Shown one piece after another: positions 43,010 to 54,500 of a DNA stretch of 64,000 bases. The position numbers were made by a program, and so were the translations under genes. The notes under the pieces are model-generated. The model did not search any database. It had not been told where the DNA came from and saw only the letters and a program-made list of their open reading frames with translations. Position 1 is the first letter of the stretch; each line of letters starts with the position of its first letter. Source of the DNA: Bombyx mori (Eukaryota > Arthropoda > Insecta > Lepidoptera > Bombycidae); assembly GCF_030269925.1 (NCBI RefSeq), contig NC_085128.1, positions 14,324,501 to 14,388,500 on the forward strand, read 5' to 3'.

Positions 43010-43375
43010 AAAGATTAACATGAGTGCTCACCGGACCTGGGTGTTTCGGGTGGTACCTATGCTGAGTCACCTGGAGGGAACCGACGATGGATTGCCGCCA
43101 TTGTGACTGCGACGAGGATACGGCGGAACACACGCTGCAGCACTGCCCGGCGTGGCTGGGACAGTGCCGTGTTAGATAGCGGTGTCATTCTTCTTCGACA
43201 AACACCTCGACGACCCCTCGGTCGAGCCTCCGCGGGGTGGTAACCCTAGAGGTCGAAGATCGAACGTCGGGAAAGAGTGCAAGGGAGTCGTTTCGTGGGT
43301 ACGACCTTTAAAACAATGGTCAAGACCAACCTACACTGCGCGCCCTTTAGGCCCCCTGCCCAAAAAAAAAGTTTA
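43010..43375 (+). pseudogene. R1-like LINE C-terminal relic
   Basis: Reads LTGPGCFGWYLC, stop, then CRHCDCDEDTAEHTLQHCPA and W. It corresponds to LTGHGCFGKYLH...CHHC...DTAEHTLAVC in the copy at 36801. Stops and indels break the frame. A GC-rich 3' part ends at an A-run (43365-43373). It is a different and older copy, on the opposite strand. Confidence 0.65.
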
Positions 43376-44300
43376 AGGTAACTAAGATAAATTCCTGTTT
43401 CATCTTCAGGTATTAATTAACAAATAATCGATCCTAGACTTTATGATAGTTAGATAGATCACAACTGAAACATATGATTGCAACAGGAATAACAGTAAAA
43501 CCAATTCTTTGGAATTTCCGTAGAAAATCGCCAATGCCTGTCAAGAATATGACAGAAGCGATAAGTTTAAAAAAGTCTTATTGACACGTTTTAAACAGTG
43601 GTCCCAAGTTTCCAATAAAAAATATTTGACAGAATCGAAATACTTTGTAAAGAAAATAAGTTAAATCTGTGTAAACTAGAAGGCACTTGAACTAGAGGGC
43701 ACTTAAATAAAACAAAAAAATATATTTCAATAGGGAAGATAAGTTATTATTATACACTAATCTAACCTGATACCTTTCATCGTGAATATGAAATCCCATG
43801 TCTAATAGAATGCGAATAAAAAGATTTCCAACAAACTATCAGTTTTTTTTTGTGGACAAAAAAATGGAAATGTGAATAAATAGTTTACATAAAAAGTCAT
43901 TGACAGAAGTTATAAATGCCTATTTAATAAAATACCAATTTAAGTTACGACGATATCCGAAACGTCGCAAAATAATAAGTCGAGATGAAACCGCTAAAGT
44001 GGTCTTAAATTATGTTCACCGTTTGCGGCTTCCGAAGTAAATACCACTCAATATACATAATGTAAACCGAATTTCCAAACTAAACTCAAATGACAAAACC
44101 ACATAAGTTTAATTGGGAACGCAGCAATACTCAATGTTGTTTTAATTAGTCACCAAAGATGCCGTGAATCATCCGTTCGTCGCTTTGTTAGGAGCGTTAC
44201 ACAAATAACTGCGCTGTGACGAGTTATTTTAAAACGATAAATTTCGATTATATTGTCGCTTTGAATTTTCATCATTTCTAGTGGACTCGGTATTCTTTTA
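43376..44300. other. No gene recognised
   Basis: AT-rich; no motif-bearing frame or known repeat. Confidence 0.35.
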
Positions 44301-44719
44301 TCTATATATTAATACGTAAAGCAAAAACTTTGTATCCCTTTTTACGAAAATTGCGCGGACGGAGGAGTATGAAATTTTCCACACTTATAGAGAATATAGA
44401 GAAGAAGTGCACAACGCTAATATTTTTTTTAAATAATGCATGAAAGATACATTAAATCAATAAAGAAAATATTACACACACTACATACCATGTATTTGAC
44501 GCACAAACGCATGCATACTATTTATTGTCAAACTCTTGTTCTTGACGTCTGTTGTCAAATTGAGAATAGATTAAATATTATTTGTCTTTGTTAATATTTT
44601 TTATAGTGTAGTCTTGGCGAAATTTGTGATTAAAGAAGTATAAAACACCATCTTAATAGTGTACAAACTTACAATTCCAATTAATTATAGTCGAATTTCG
44701 ACTACTACGGGACCTCTAG
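44301..44719 (+). mobile_element. Non-autonomous Helitron, family A, copy 4
   Basis: TCTATATATTAATACGTAAA after A, ending ACCTCTAG before T with the AGTCGAATTTCGACT hairpin. 419 bp, close in sequence to the copies at 764 and 2363. Confidence 0.75.
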
Positions 44720-45184
44720 TTTTATTGAAAGGGTCATATTATGTATAACGCTTGGAAGATTTACAGTACAGTTTACAGGCTAAAAATGCGATTGTGGATT
44801 TATGTAAAAAATTTTTGCGCATGATTGGGTTTACAAACTTTAGACCATAATTTTTAGATATTATGACTAAAGATAGACTATTATCGCTAAGACATTTAAA
44901 ATCGAAAATGGTATTTTAAGAACTTCGAATGAATTTATATTCCATTTTTACTAAAATATACCAACGAAAAATGGCCAGCTTAAGTTAGGTCGAATTGAGG
45001 CTGAAGGGTCGGACCCTACATGCCGCGCTCCACTCTTGAAAAGTTAGATACATTCTCTCGATACTTAAGGCGTATTACATGACCCCTAAAACTAGACGAA
45101 TAACTGGACGAAACATCAATTACACTGAATTTTACAAGTATTTGTCAGTGAAGAAACTGCTTAAGCGGGTTTTATTAAATACTT
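44720..45184. other. No gene recognised
   Basis: No coding or repeat signal identified. Confidence 0.35.
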
Positions 45185-45445
45185 TTTAATTATTGCTTAG
45201 ACGGGTGAACGAGCTCACGGCCCCCATGGTGATAAGGGCTCACTTCAGTTTGAACAACGTAAATAGCGCCAACCGTCTCTATATATGAGTTCCAGGTCTC
45301 AGTTCTACAGTCCACGACTGGTTCAATCTTGAAACCGCAACGCATTAAATGCTTCGCTGAAGACAGGCAGTGTGGTGAAACCTATCCGTTCGGGCTGACA
45401 AGACGTTCTACCACCACTAACTATGCGATATTATTCTTTTATCAT
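45185..45445 (-). mobile_element. Decayed Bm1 SINE
   Basis: TTAATTATTGCTTAGACGGG, GAACGAGCTCACGGCCCCC, then a loose match to the Bm1 body (GAAACCGCAACGCATTAAAT, GACAAGACGTTCTACCACCA). Many substitutions, so an old copy. Confidence 0.6.
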
Positions 45446-46431
45446 GAAAGTCAGCCGTGAACACAACTGCTAGATGTAAATATTTAAAAAAATCCAAATG
45501 CCTTTGCATGCTCCGCTGCTAATTAAATGCAAGTAAATACTTGCTTACGAGATTTGAATAGTGACATATTATTCCTATCGCTGGAAATGAATGCACTGGG
45601 TGTTCGATCTTTCACCTTTTAATATCAGTGTATACGCAAATAGAGATTAATTTTAATAACGGACACTTGTAGATGACGAAGCAAGCTTCTATTCATAATT
45701 CTGTTGTTCTATACATCAGTACTAATTTGGATAATTCCTATATTCTTACACGCTTAACAATTACGAAACGTTTGATTCTTTAGTTAAGAGAAAAACAAAC
45801 TCAAAATGAAATCTCGCCAAACCCATCCATCAATTAGGGCAAATAAGCAAACGCTTTTAAAACAAGCTACAGCTTAAACAAATTTTTTGTACTGCAACAG
45901 AGATCCATTAGGTGAAACTTTCGTCTCGAAGGCAGTTTTAATTTACTCAGTTAATATTCCGGAAAAAAGTTTTACTAACTTCCCGAGGCTCGACTTTAAG
46001 GTTCAATCTCGGGATAATTTCCCGCAACCACAGAAAACTTTTAATGCGATCTTCACTAAGATATTTTCCTCGAAAAATATCTTTAAAAAAAAACCCAGCA
46101 TGTATATGCAAGATTCCTTGGGAAAATTTAATCAAAAAAGTTTAATAAAATATCACGGTGCCGTAATAAAATGAAATCATTGAAACTTCATCAACGTAAA
46201 TAAACTTCGAAATAAGTAGGTTTGAGTTTACGAGGTGGCCATAAAAGCGGCTTATTTTCTAAAGACGAGACTGATCATCCTTTTCGGGTAATGTCGACCC
46301 GGACTTTCCTCGGAAGACACATAAGATCTGCGAGCGAAGCTGCTACTTTTGTTGTTTGGCTTATTTCGATTTCGTATTTTCGTTGTGGCCTTTAAAATAA
46401 ATGCGTTCGAGGTACAGTTGAATTTTTTTCT
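45446..46431. other. No gene recognised
   Basis: Plus-strand frame 45887-46174 (95 residues) and its minus shadow have no known motif or splice context. Confidence 0.3.
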
Positions 46432-46857
46432 TCTTTTTTATTGCTTAGATGGTTTGACGAGCTCACAGCCCACCTGGTGTTAAGTGGTTACTGGAGCCCA
46501 TAGACATCTACCACGTAAATGCGCCACCCACCTTGAGATATAAGTTCTAAGGTCTCTAAGGTATAGTTAGAACGGCTGCCCCACTCTTCAATCCGAAACG
46601 CATTACTGCTACACGGCAGAAACAGGCAGGGTGGTGGTACCTACCCGCACGGACTCACAAGAGTTATTACGCAAATTATAATTTTGCGGCTTTGATTTTT
46701 ATTACACGTAGCTATTCCTTCACCGTGGAAGTCAATCGTGAACATTTGTTGACTACGTATTTCATTAGAAAAATTGGTACCCGCGTGGGATTCGAACACC
46801 GATGCATCGCTCAACACGAATCCAGCGGACGTCTTATCCTTTAGGCCACGACGACTT
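46432..46857 (-). mobile_element. Bm1 SINE, nearly full length
   Basis: Tail TTTTTTATTGCTTAGATGGT at the left, body, then TTGGTACCCGCGTGGGATTC and a tRNA-like head CTTTAGGCCACGACGACTTT at the right. A short deletion removes AGGTCCTACCACCAG before TTATTACGCAAATTATAATT. Confidence 0.85.
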
Positions 46858-48488
46858 TAAATACAATTGTTCAAATCAATTGTTCTGACGGAATCCCGTT
46901 TATGGTTATATCGATCCTTTATAAGTTTAACGTAACTTGAAATGTATCCATTAACATTATTTAGTGGCAGCACGTCGGGAAATTCAGCAGTGTATACTGA
47001 GATTAAAACTACTTTTACAGCTTAGATTCTCGTTCTTATTGTCATTAAATATTATATTTCGGGTCTTTCGAATATTTTTCAATATTTTACTAACTACCGG
47101 CTATTTATTTTTATGAGATGAAACGCATATTCCAGATCATTCTCCACCATTTTGATGCGTCTTAATAATACTACTGTTCTATATTAATAGACTTGGACTC
47201 ATATGTGCTTCGCCACAAAAATGGTTAAAATGATCGTCTTGATTTACCGAGAGTGATTCTAAAAGCTATTGAGGGGCAGACGCAGTTACTACAGATGAGT
47301 TATGGTAATTAAGCATCAGCTAGAGTTTGTGGGGTTTTTGAGTCTGTATCTCCCGAGGAATAATACCACACTTTTTTCAGTATGGGTTTCTCCGTGTCAT
47401 CATGTGCCCTTAATAAAAATAAAAATGTAATAAAAAGTCGTATATAAATGGCAATTCATTATACTGCTATTTTGATACTGCTTACTGTTGTTGTAGGTCT
47501 GCAAATTCTGAACTAATGATTATAAATAAAATAAAAAATTATTAATATGTATTAACGGGTCCTCAGGGTGGCGGCGACAATTGAGACACTTTAACATCCA
47601 CACGAAATAATATATTCTCTTTAGTACACGTTACGGTGGGTAGAATACGAATGCAACAGAGATATGCTAACCGCCGGTATTTATACAATCATCTTGACCT
47701 ATTTTAATACAAACTTAGTAGGTAATATTAAACATTGTTTACCTTAATTACTCTGCTGATTATTTACGTACAATTATTATTTAATAATATCGAATCATGA
47801 ATTATGTAACATAAATAACATTAAGGTTTATTGCGCCGGAAGCTGTCAAGCGGAAGGCGCCAATAAAATATTATAAGTATAAAGAAATATGAATGAACTA
47901 TTTACTTGATTATGAAATTACTAATTATATTATAAGAATAATAAGTTCTATATATTTCCTAAGTTCGTAAATAATTTATTATGTGAGGCCGGAAGTGTTG
48001 CTCGATAACATAGGCCATTCTGAAAAGGTTCACCTTAAAATTCAAGTTTTAATCAATTTAACTTACAAGAACTTCTCATTAGTTGTTTTTGGAATCCAAA
48101 CAATCAAATTCAGAACGTAAAAATAAATAATAGGACAACTGTGGAAAATGCCATATCACAAAGTTAAATTTTCACTTGGAGTGGGTGAAAAAATTCTTGA
48201 TACCCGCATTTGAAAGCTTTTAGTTGTAATCCGGAGGTATTACTCGGTTTTCGTGCTTAATTAAAGTCTCATCTAATTAGGCGGAATTTTATTCGCAAGA
48301 TTTCTGGAATAACGTAATTTGAAAAGCAAAAAGTTTGAAGTTTTAGCTGGAACGCGACAGTTTAAATGATTATCATAACATTATTACTAGTGGTGTTTTA
48401 TTGTCTCAACGTGAAAATATAATTTTTAACCTATCTATATCTTCTATACTCTACAATTAAATTGCTATTGCTACGTATTCTTAGTGTA
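46858..48488. other. No gene recognised
   Basis: 1.6 kb of AT-rich sequence without a supported exon or known repeat. Confidence 0.35.
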
Positions 48489-49087
48489 TCTTATACCTTT
48501 AAACGAGCAATTCTTGTATATTAATATATATGTATATAATCTGAATCCCGGAAACGGCTCCAACGATTTTCATAAAATTTAGTACACAGGGGATATCTGG
48601 GGCGATAAATCGATCTAGTTACTATTTATTTTCAGAAAATGTTGTTTTATTCGTGTTTTCAATAATCAACTCTTCCCGACATCTATTGGCAAAAAAAAAT
48701 AAAAAAAAAAATAAAAAAAAAAACAAAAAAAAATATATATATAAATAAATAAATGAACAAATAAATAAATAAATATTTACTAACAATCACGCCACGTTAA
48801 CTGGTCCCGTGATAAGTTCGTAAAGAACTTGTGTTACAGGTACCAGATAACGGATATAAATGTAAGATTTTTATTATACACATACATATATTTAATAGAC
48901 ATCCATAACCCTGGAAAAGACATTTATATTTATCATACAAATATCTTCCCTTGGCGGGATTCGAACCCGCGACCCCCTTTGTAGTGACCATGTCACTTAC
49001 CACTACACCAGACGGCCGTTAATAATACTAACCCCTATAAAGACACAACAAGATGGCGTTATCAAAAAACAATCATTCATCATCTAG
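48489..49087 (+). mobile_element. Non-autonomous Helitron, family C, copy 2, interrupted
   Basis: Starts TCTTATACCTTTAAACGAGC after A and ends ATTCATCATCTAG before T. The two halves match 345-664 on either side of a SINE and an A-rich block at about 48695-49020. Confidence 0.65.
48695..49020 (-). mobile_element. tRNA-derived SINE nested in Helitron
   Basis: On the minus strand: CGGCCGTCTGGTGTAGTGGT (A box), GCGGGTTCGAATCCCGCCAA (B box), a 200-bp body (TATCCGTTATCTGGTACCTG, GAACTTATCACGGGACCAGT) and an AAATA-type tail. The sequence around the tRNA-like part cannot pair into an acceptor stem, so it is a SINE rather than a tRNA gene. It is a different family from Bm1. Confidence 0.7.
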
Positions 49088-49227
49088 TTTATATTATCAA
49101 TGTAAATTTTCGTATGTTTTGTTGCTTGTTACACAATCACTCAAAAACGGCTGAACGCATTCTGATGAAATTTCGCATAAAATTATTTTTATGATGACAA
49201 AGGACATAACCCGGGCTACCCGGTATA

Positions 49228-49492
49228 TCTATACTAATATTATAAAGAGGAAAGATTTGATTGTTTGTTTGTATTGAATTGGCTCTGAAACTATTGAACC
49301 GATTTACAAAATTCTTTTACTGTTGACAAGCTACACTAGCCCCGAATGACATAGGCTATATGTATTTATAATATTTTCAAAGAAATTAGGGATCCTTACT
49401 AAAACTCCAATAATGTAACCCAATGTGTAAAAAAAATAACTAAAACTCATCGCGTGCGCTACTACCCAAGCGAAGCCGGGGCGGTCCGCTAG
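49228..49492 (+). mobile_element. Non-autonomous Helitron, family B, copy 2
   Basis: TCTATACTAATATTATAAAG after A; ends GGGGCGGTCCGCTAG before T. Shares ATTGGCTCTGAAACTATTGA and CCGAATGACATAGGCTATAT with the copy at 35178, opposite strand. Confidence 0.7.
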
Positions 49493-49648
49493 TTTGCTAT
49501 AATACGACAAATATTTCCGGGTGCGTGATTTTACGTACAAAATGATCAACCAATGACTGCTTTATAGATCGGATAGTGAAACAAACAACTACTTAACTTT
49601 GAAATGTGCTTCATTCTTTCTGTTTTAAAAAAATTACGTTGGCGAAGT

Positions 49649-49835
49649 TGTGGTAGGAGCTCTTGTGAGTCCGCACGGGTAGGTACCACCATCCTGCCTT
49701 TTTTAGCCGTGATGCAGTATTGCGTTTCGGTTTAAAGAGTGGGGCAGCCATTGTAACTATACCGCCACCACGCTGCCTGCTTCTGATATGAAGCAGTAAT
49801 CCTTTTCTGTTTGAAAGGTGAGGCAAGCCTTGACT
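49649..49835 (+). mobile_element. Bm1 fragment with an internal repeat of its body
   Basis: GTGGTAGGAGCTCTTGTGAG ... GGGGCAGCCATTGTAACTAT (49649-49760) is followed by a second, diverged CCGCCACCACGCTGCCTGCT ... GAAAGGTGAGGCAAGCCTTG. The 80-bp body segment is thus present twice. Confidence 0.6.
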
Positions 49836-50209
49836 CTAAAAATCGTCCCTGAAGAGGCTAGTCTCATGTTTTTTTAATAATTAACAGTTTTCGTGGCTAC
49901 GTGCACAGTATTGAAAACGTCAAAAAAAAAATGTTAAAAAAAAAAGCCAAGCGTATACTGTAAAAGTTGTTTTAGCACGCTTATAACTGACTGACATTTT
50001 CAAAATCATTTGAGCCTCGTCATCCATATATGATGGATACCATTTTTATTGAATTTAAGTAACTATTCTAATAGTATATACACTTACTAATAAAAACATA
50101 TAAACTAACCAAAACATTCTAATTAGCCTTTTCATGAATTCCAGGAATAAATTTTAAAACAAACATAAAAACAGTTTATTTGTTACTACGGAATTATATT
50201 TATTCATTA
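49836..50209. other. No gene recognised
   Basis: AT-rich spacer with A-runs near 49921-49945. Confidence 0.35.
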
Positions 50210-50503
50210 CTAGCTGACCCGGCATACTTTGTAGTACCTTAATCGATAAATAAAAGATCTAAAACTTTGTATAAAATAAACTTAAAACAAGCAAAAGGAA
50301 TCGGTCTGACGGGATACACATCAAAGGAAAAACCAAATTGTTATTTTTATTTAATTCTGAGCATTTTCATATTTATCTACCTTTTAAACCTTCTCTGGAC
50401 TTCTACAGTTAATTTAAGACCAAGATTAGCAAAATCGGTCCAGCCGTTCTCGAGTTTTAGCGACACTAACGAACAGCAATTCATTTTTATATTATTATAT
50501 AGA
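50210..50503 (-). mobile_element. Helitron-like repeat, family D
   Basis: On the minus strand: TCTATATAATAATATAAAAA, TTGCTGTTCGTTAGTGTCGC, AAACTCGAGAACGGCTGG and end TGCCGGGTCAGCTAG before host T. The 5' neighbour is T rather than A, slightly off pattern. The 91-residue frame at 50267-50542 is incidental. Confidence 0.65.
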
Positions 50504-50869
50504 AATGTCTACGACTCACCAAAATCGAAGGCAATACTATAACTTCTTACATTTAAAAACATTATTGTATGCTCAATTAATTTTAAAAATACAATGCCCC
50601 TGTACTTCTCCGGTAAAGGGTTTTATTAATGTCAAATAAATTGGGACTGACGCAGAGAACGCTTCAATAGAGAATCTATGTTATTGGGCAACTAGCATAA
50701 GAGTGCTCCCGATGTCCGTGACAAAGGCTTTATTGCTCTTGGTGTCCCGATGAATTCGCGACTTGTCTAGTGTCGCTGGTTACTGAAATCAAAAGACATC
50801 TTAACGTGAACTCATCCACTTACCACGGCACATTATGTTGAAGTCTTAATTGTGTTTGATTATGTTTTG
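50504..50869. other. No gene recognised
   Basis: No coding or repeat signal. Confidence 0.35.
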
Positions 50870-51305
50870 AAGTCGTCGTGGCCTAAAGGATAAGACGTCC
50901 GGTGCATTCGTATCTAGCGATGCATCGATGTTCGAATCCCGTAGGCGATTACCAATTTTCCTAATGAAATACGTACTTAACAAATGTTCACGATTGACTT
51001 CCACATTGAAGGAATAACATCGTGTAATAAAAATCAAACCCGCAAAATTATAATTTGCGTAATTACTGGTGATAGGACCTCTTGTGAGTCCACACGGGCA
51101 AGTACCATCGCCCTGCCTATTTCTGCCGTGAAGCAGTAATGCGTTTTGGCTTGAAGGGTGGGGCAGCCGTTGTAACTATACTGAGACCTTAGAACTTGTC
51201 TGAAGGTGGGTGGCGCATTTACGTTGTAGAATTCTATGGGCTCCGGTAACCAATTAACACCAGGTGGGCTGTGAGCTCGTCTACCAAACTAAGCAATAAA
51301 AAAAA
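50870..51305 (+). mobile_element. Bm1 SINE, full length
   Basis: AAGTCGTCGTGGCCTAAAGG, ATAAGACGTCCGGTGCATTC, GTTCGAATCCCGTAGGCG and the complete body to ACTAAGCAATAAAAAAAA. This and 24301 are the most complete plus-strand copies and define the family structure in this window. Confidence 0.9.
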
Positions 51306-53084
51306 TGGAATAACGGCTTTAAAACAAAACGCATCATTGGTAATGCTGTCGCTGCCGAATCACGCAGGATATGTAACGCACTAGTAACGTTAATAAATAA
51401 TTTTTGTTTATAAATATCACTATGATAACAGCGAAGCGTGAGCGATTTTTACAAGTTGTTAATAATAAAAAAAAGCGGGATCGTTTTGTATCACGTGCTC
51501 AATAGAATAGAATAGAATCAACTTTTTTTTTTTATAATTAACGTTACAATTCAATAGCCTGCCAAGTTCAGGCGATGTTATTTACCTATATGTCTAAACT
51601 AAGATCTAAGAGTAAAGTTAATTGGGCTCAGTTCATACATGAACTGGCTCACGCATAAGCTATATATTTTATTTACACCAGTCTTAAAGCTAAAGGATAG
51701 GAATACGAGGAGGAACCGTTCGCTTGGACGTACTCAACTTGAGAGCTAGATCGGTATGATGACGAAAGAAGTACGGTACCACAAACGGTATGCAATCACA
51801 CTTGTAAGTGCTTGTTTACGACTCAAGGGCGTGGTACCGAAGAGGGACGAGCTCGTTTTGGCGAGATTTCGTTCACATTGGCCGCTAGGCCTCTTCCTAA
51901 TGCACGCCGCTTGCCATAAATTCGAACTAGTTTAACTTACACGACCTCGCGCGTAAAATGCTCCTTAACAAACACACTATATAACTAAATTACACGTCGC
52001 CGCAGCTTGGTTTCTTAAAAAGGCGTTAATCATGCTTAATATTTTGTGACCGCTCTCGCTCATGGATTAAACTGAAAAAGCACTAAGTTCAGATTCCCTA
52101 AATTCTAGATACACGTACGCAAGAAAACGTTCAGACAGCATGTAACGAATTTCTAATGGACCGGGAAATTAAATCAAAAGATGACAATAATAAAAAAAGT
52201 CAAGTTAGTGAATATAAAAAAATTGTGTATATAAATATTTATGTTATACACGCCAGAAACCTCTATTAAAATTAATTATGTATTTTTGGCACGGAAACGT
52301 ATTTCTGATATAGTCGGTCTGGCGGTTTTAAAATGATTGCCTCCGAATTAAGTGAACAAGGAAAACTGTCTGAAATCTTTAAGCAAATGATTGGCACTTA
52401 CATCTGTTAGCATTGCTTTAACAAGCGGTTATAAAGTAGACATTAACGTATTTTTGTTTGTTAAAATCATCGGTCTGTCATTTAAAGGTATTTTCGCTTA
52501 TATTAAAAAGCTGTGAAACTTCAATGATTTTTTTACTACACCTATCAAAAGGCTATTTTGTGTAAGAAATATATCCAACGAAAACCACAGTACTTCGATT
52601 CAAAAATATACCGGATTTCGGTACACGTATGAGATGCCCTAATTTCGCATTCCCGCCATTATACTTAGGCCTAATACCTCCATTTATCCATACCCCTGAA
52701 CAATAGGTATTTCCTGGGTAAGGTCCATTGTCTAAGATGTTTTATATTCTTATCATAATGGGATGACTCGGAGATGACATAATTTGTAACTGTCTATTGA
52801 CAATGAGTCGGGAATCTTCCTATGATAATAATTGTAAGAATGACACTGACAATGGAAAACTTCGGAAACAGATGTTTTTATATTGAGTAGATTTGTTTGA
52901 ATTTTCATTTTGTGCTATACACAGAACCTCTACTTTTTAAAAATATGTTATTACGGTAATTAGAGGTAAAAACACGACTCACGCCTATTGTCCTAAGCCT
53001 CAATCAGGAATAATGAAAGAAGATTAGTTAAAAAAATAAGTCGAAGATTAGCTATTAGCTAGCAGATAGGTTTTTATTATTTTA
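51306..53084. other. No gene; possible old retroelement at 51500-51980
   Basis: (AATAG)n at 51504-51524 and a T-run are followed by a GC-richer block to about 51980 (TTGGACGTACTCAACTTGAG, GAGGGACGAGCTCGTTTTGG). It might be a minus-strand polyA insertion. No protein motif found. The rest is AT-rich. Confidence 0.3.
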
Positions 53085-53265
53085 TATCCACTATAAATTC
53101 ATCGTCACCACCCATCTTGACAATTGAAGTCGGAAGTCTGAATTTTACTATAGAACGAGTATTTCACCTTTCAAACCAGAACGCATGACGACTTCGTGGC
53201 GGAAAAAGGCAGGATCATGGTACCTACCCGAGCGAGCTGACAATATGCCACCAGCTAACAGCACC
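53085..53265 (-). mobile_element. Decayed Bm1 fragment
   Basis: TCGTCACCACCCATCTTGAC, TTCACCTTTCAAACCAGAAC, GGCAGGATCATGGTACCTAC follow the Bm1 body order with many substitutions. Confidence 0.55.
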
Positions 53266-54319
53266 ATCATCTTAAAGCTTTAGGTGTGTACTTTAGACTA
53301 AATTAAATTTCAGATGGCTTTTGTGATAATTTAATATTTTCAACTATAAAGGCTACACTAGATTCGATTCTCTTTATCACTCCACTCCATTTTAATTTCG
53401 CAAAATATTGTACAATGTATTGGCGCCAAAATGAGAAAACTCAATGAGCAATCATATAAAAATTACAGATTCCAAATTGAAATGTAATATTTTGTTTATT
53501 TTTAATTGTAACAGTATTTATGGCTAGACTAAGTATATTAAATATGTACATATGGCATAGATGACGGTAAGACTTTAATTGTTCTGCCAGCCAGAAAAGT
53601 TAAAAGAAAGAGAAAAAAATATGTTACCGTATAGAAAGGAAGGAAATTTAATCCAATGTGTAATTTACAGCATCTATAAAACTTAGACGACCATGACTGC
53701 TAACACGCAATGAATTATGTACAAGTTTGAAATCTTTTGAAGACATCACGTAAAAAATGGTATTTTTCCTTCTTTGATCTTCACTGACATAAACTTCAGC
53801 TTTAAGAAAAACTCAAATTCCTTCCCGTAAAGTAAAACTCGCCAGAACAATTAAGTTCACTCAAAACAACGCCCAAAAGTTTATCGGAGTATTTGCACTT
53901 CTTTTTTTTCTTATGACAACACAAAAACAATTTAGCGAATGCGTAAATGAAAAAAATACTTGGAGGCTCTTTGTGATTATCCGAATTGAATTTTGATAGC
54001 TCAATTTTATGTGAATCTTTTAATTATCCTTGTCTATAGCTCCGTAAACGGGGCCATTCATATTTCAATGCTATCAAATCAAACGAAAATATGGAGTATT
54101 AAATAATTTGAAATTTAAAACATTTGTAGCATAGCTCATAAACATAAAAACAAACATTAAAGATTGGCGCCTACGTGTACAGTACCCATATTATTATCTA
54201 GTGATACAATTTTTCAACTTACGATCATACCTTATTGCTTATTAAAATATTGAACCATATATTAAATAAATATGGCAATGATTTGCGAAATATTAAATTT
54301 AAGATCTTTCTGCCCGTAT
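53266..54319. other. No gene recognised
   Basis: AT-rich; nothing supported. Confidence 0.35.
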
Positions 54320-54500
54320 CAGTATGTGGAGCTGGCACAACATTTTCTTTTTTTTATATTCAGGCCTATCAAATCTCTGCAGTGATAGCCTTCTCTCACA
54401 TATCCTTTTTCACAAAGCCCATTCTAGTCTTTTTAGGACGCCTCTCCTAACATTACCATCTAATTTCCTACCCAGGGTCTTTTTGGCTACACGATCTCTT
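54320..54500 (-). pseudogene. LINE C-terminal relic (RTE-like)
   Basis: Minus-strand frames give RRPKKTRMGFVKKDM, stop, EKAITAEI and then CCASSTY. They match the 'GRPKKRWMDCVKDDMREKGVTAEM...KKTCCADPT' ending also seen at 6725-7011. Frameshifts and stops throughout. Confidence 0.5.

Noticed and set aside
48950..49020. Minus-strand tRNA gene with GCGGGTTCGAATCCCGC
   Set aside because: The T-arm is good, but the 5' and 3' ends do not form an acceptor stem and a SINE body with an A-rich tail follows.
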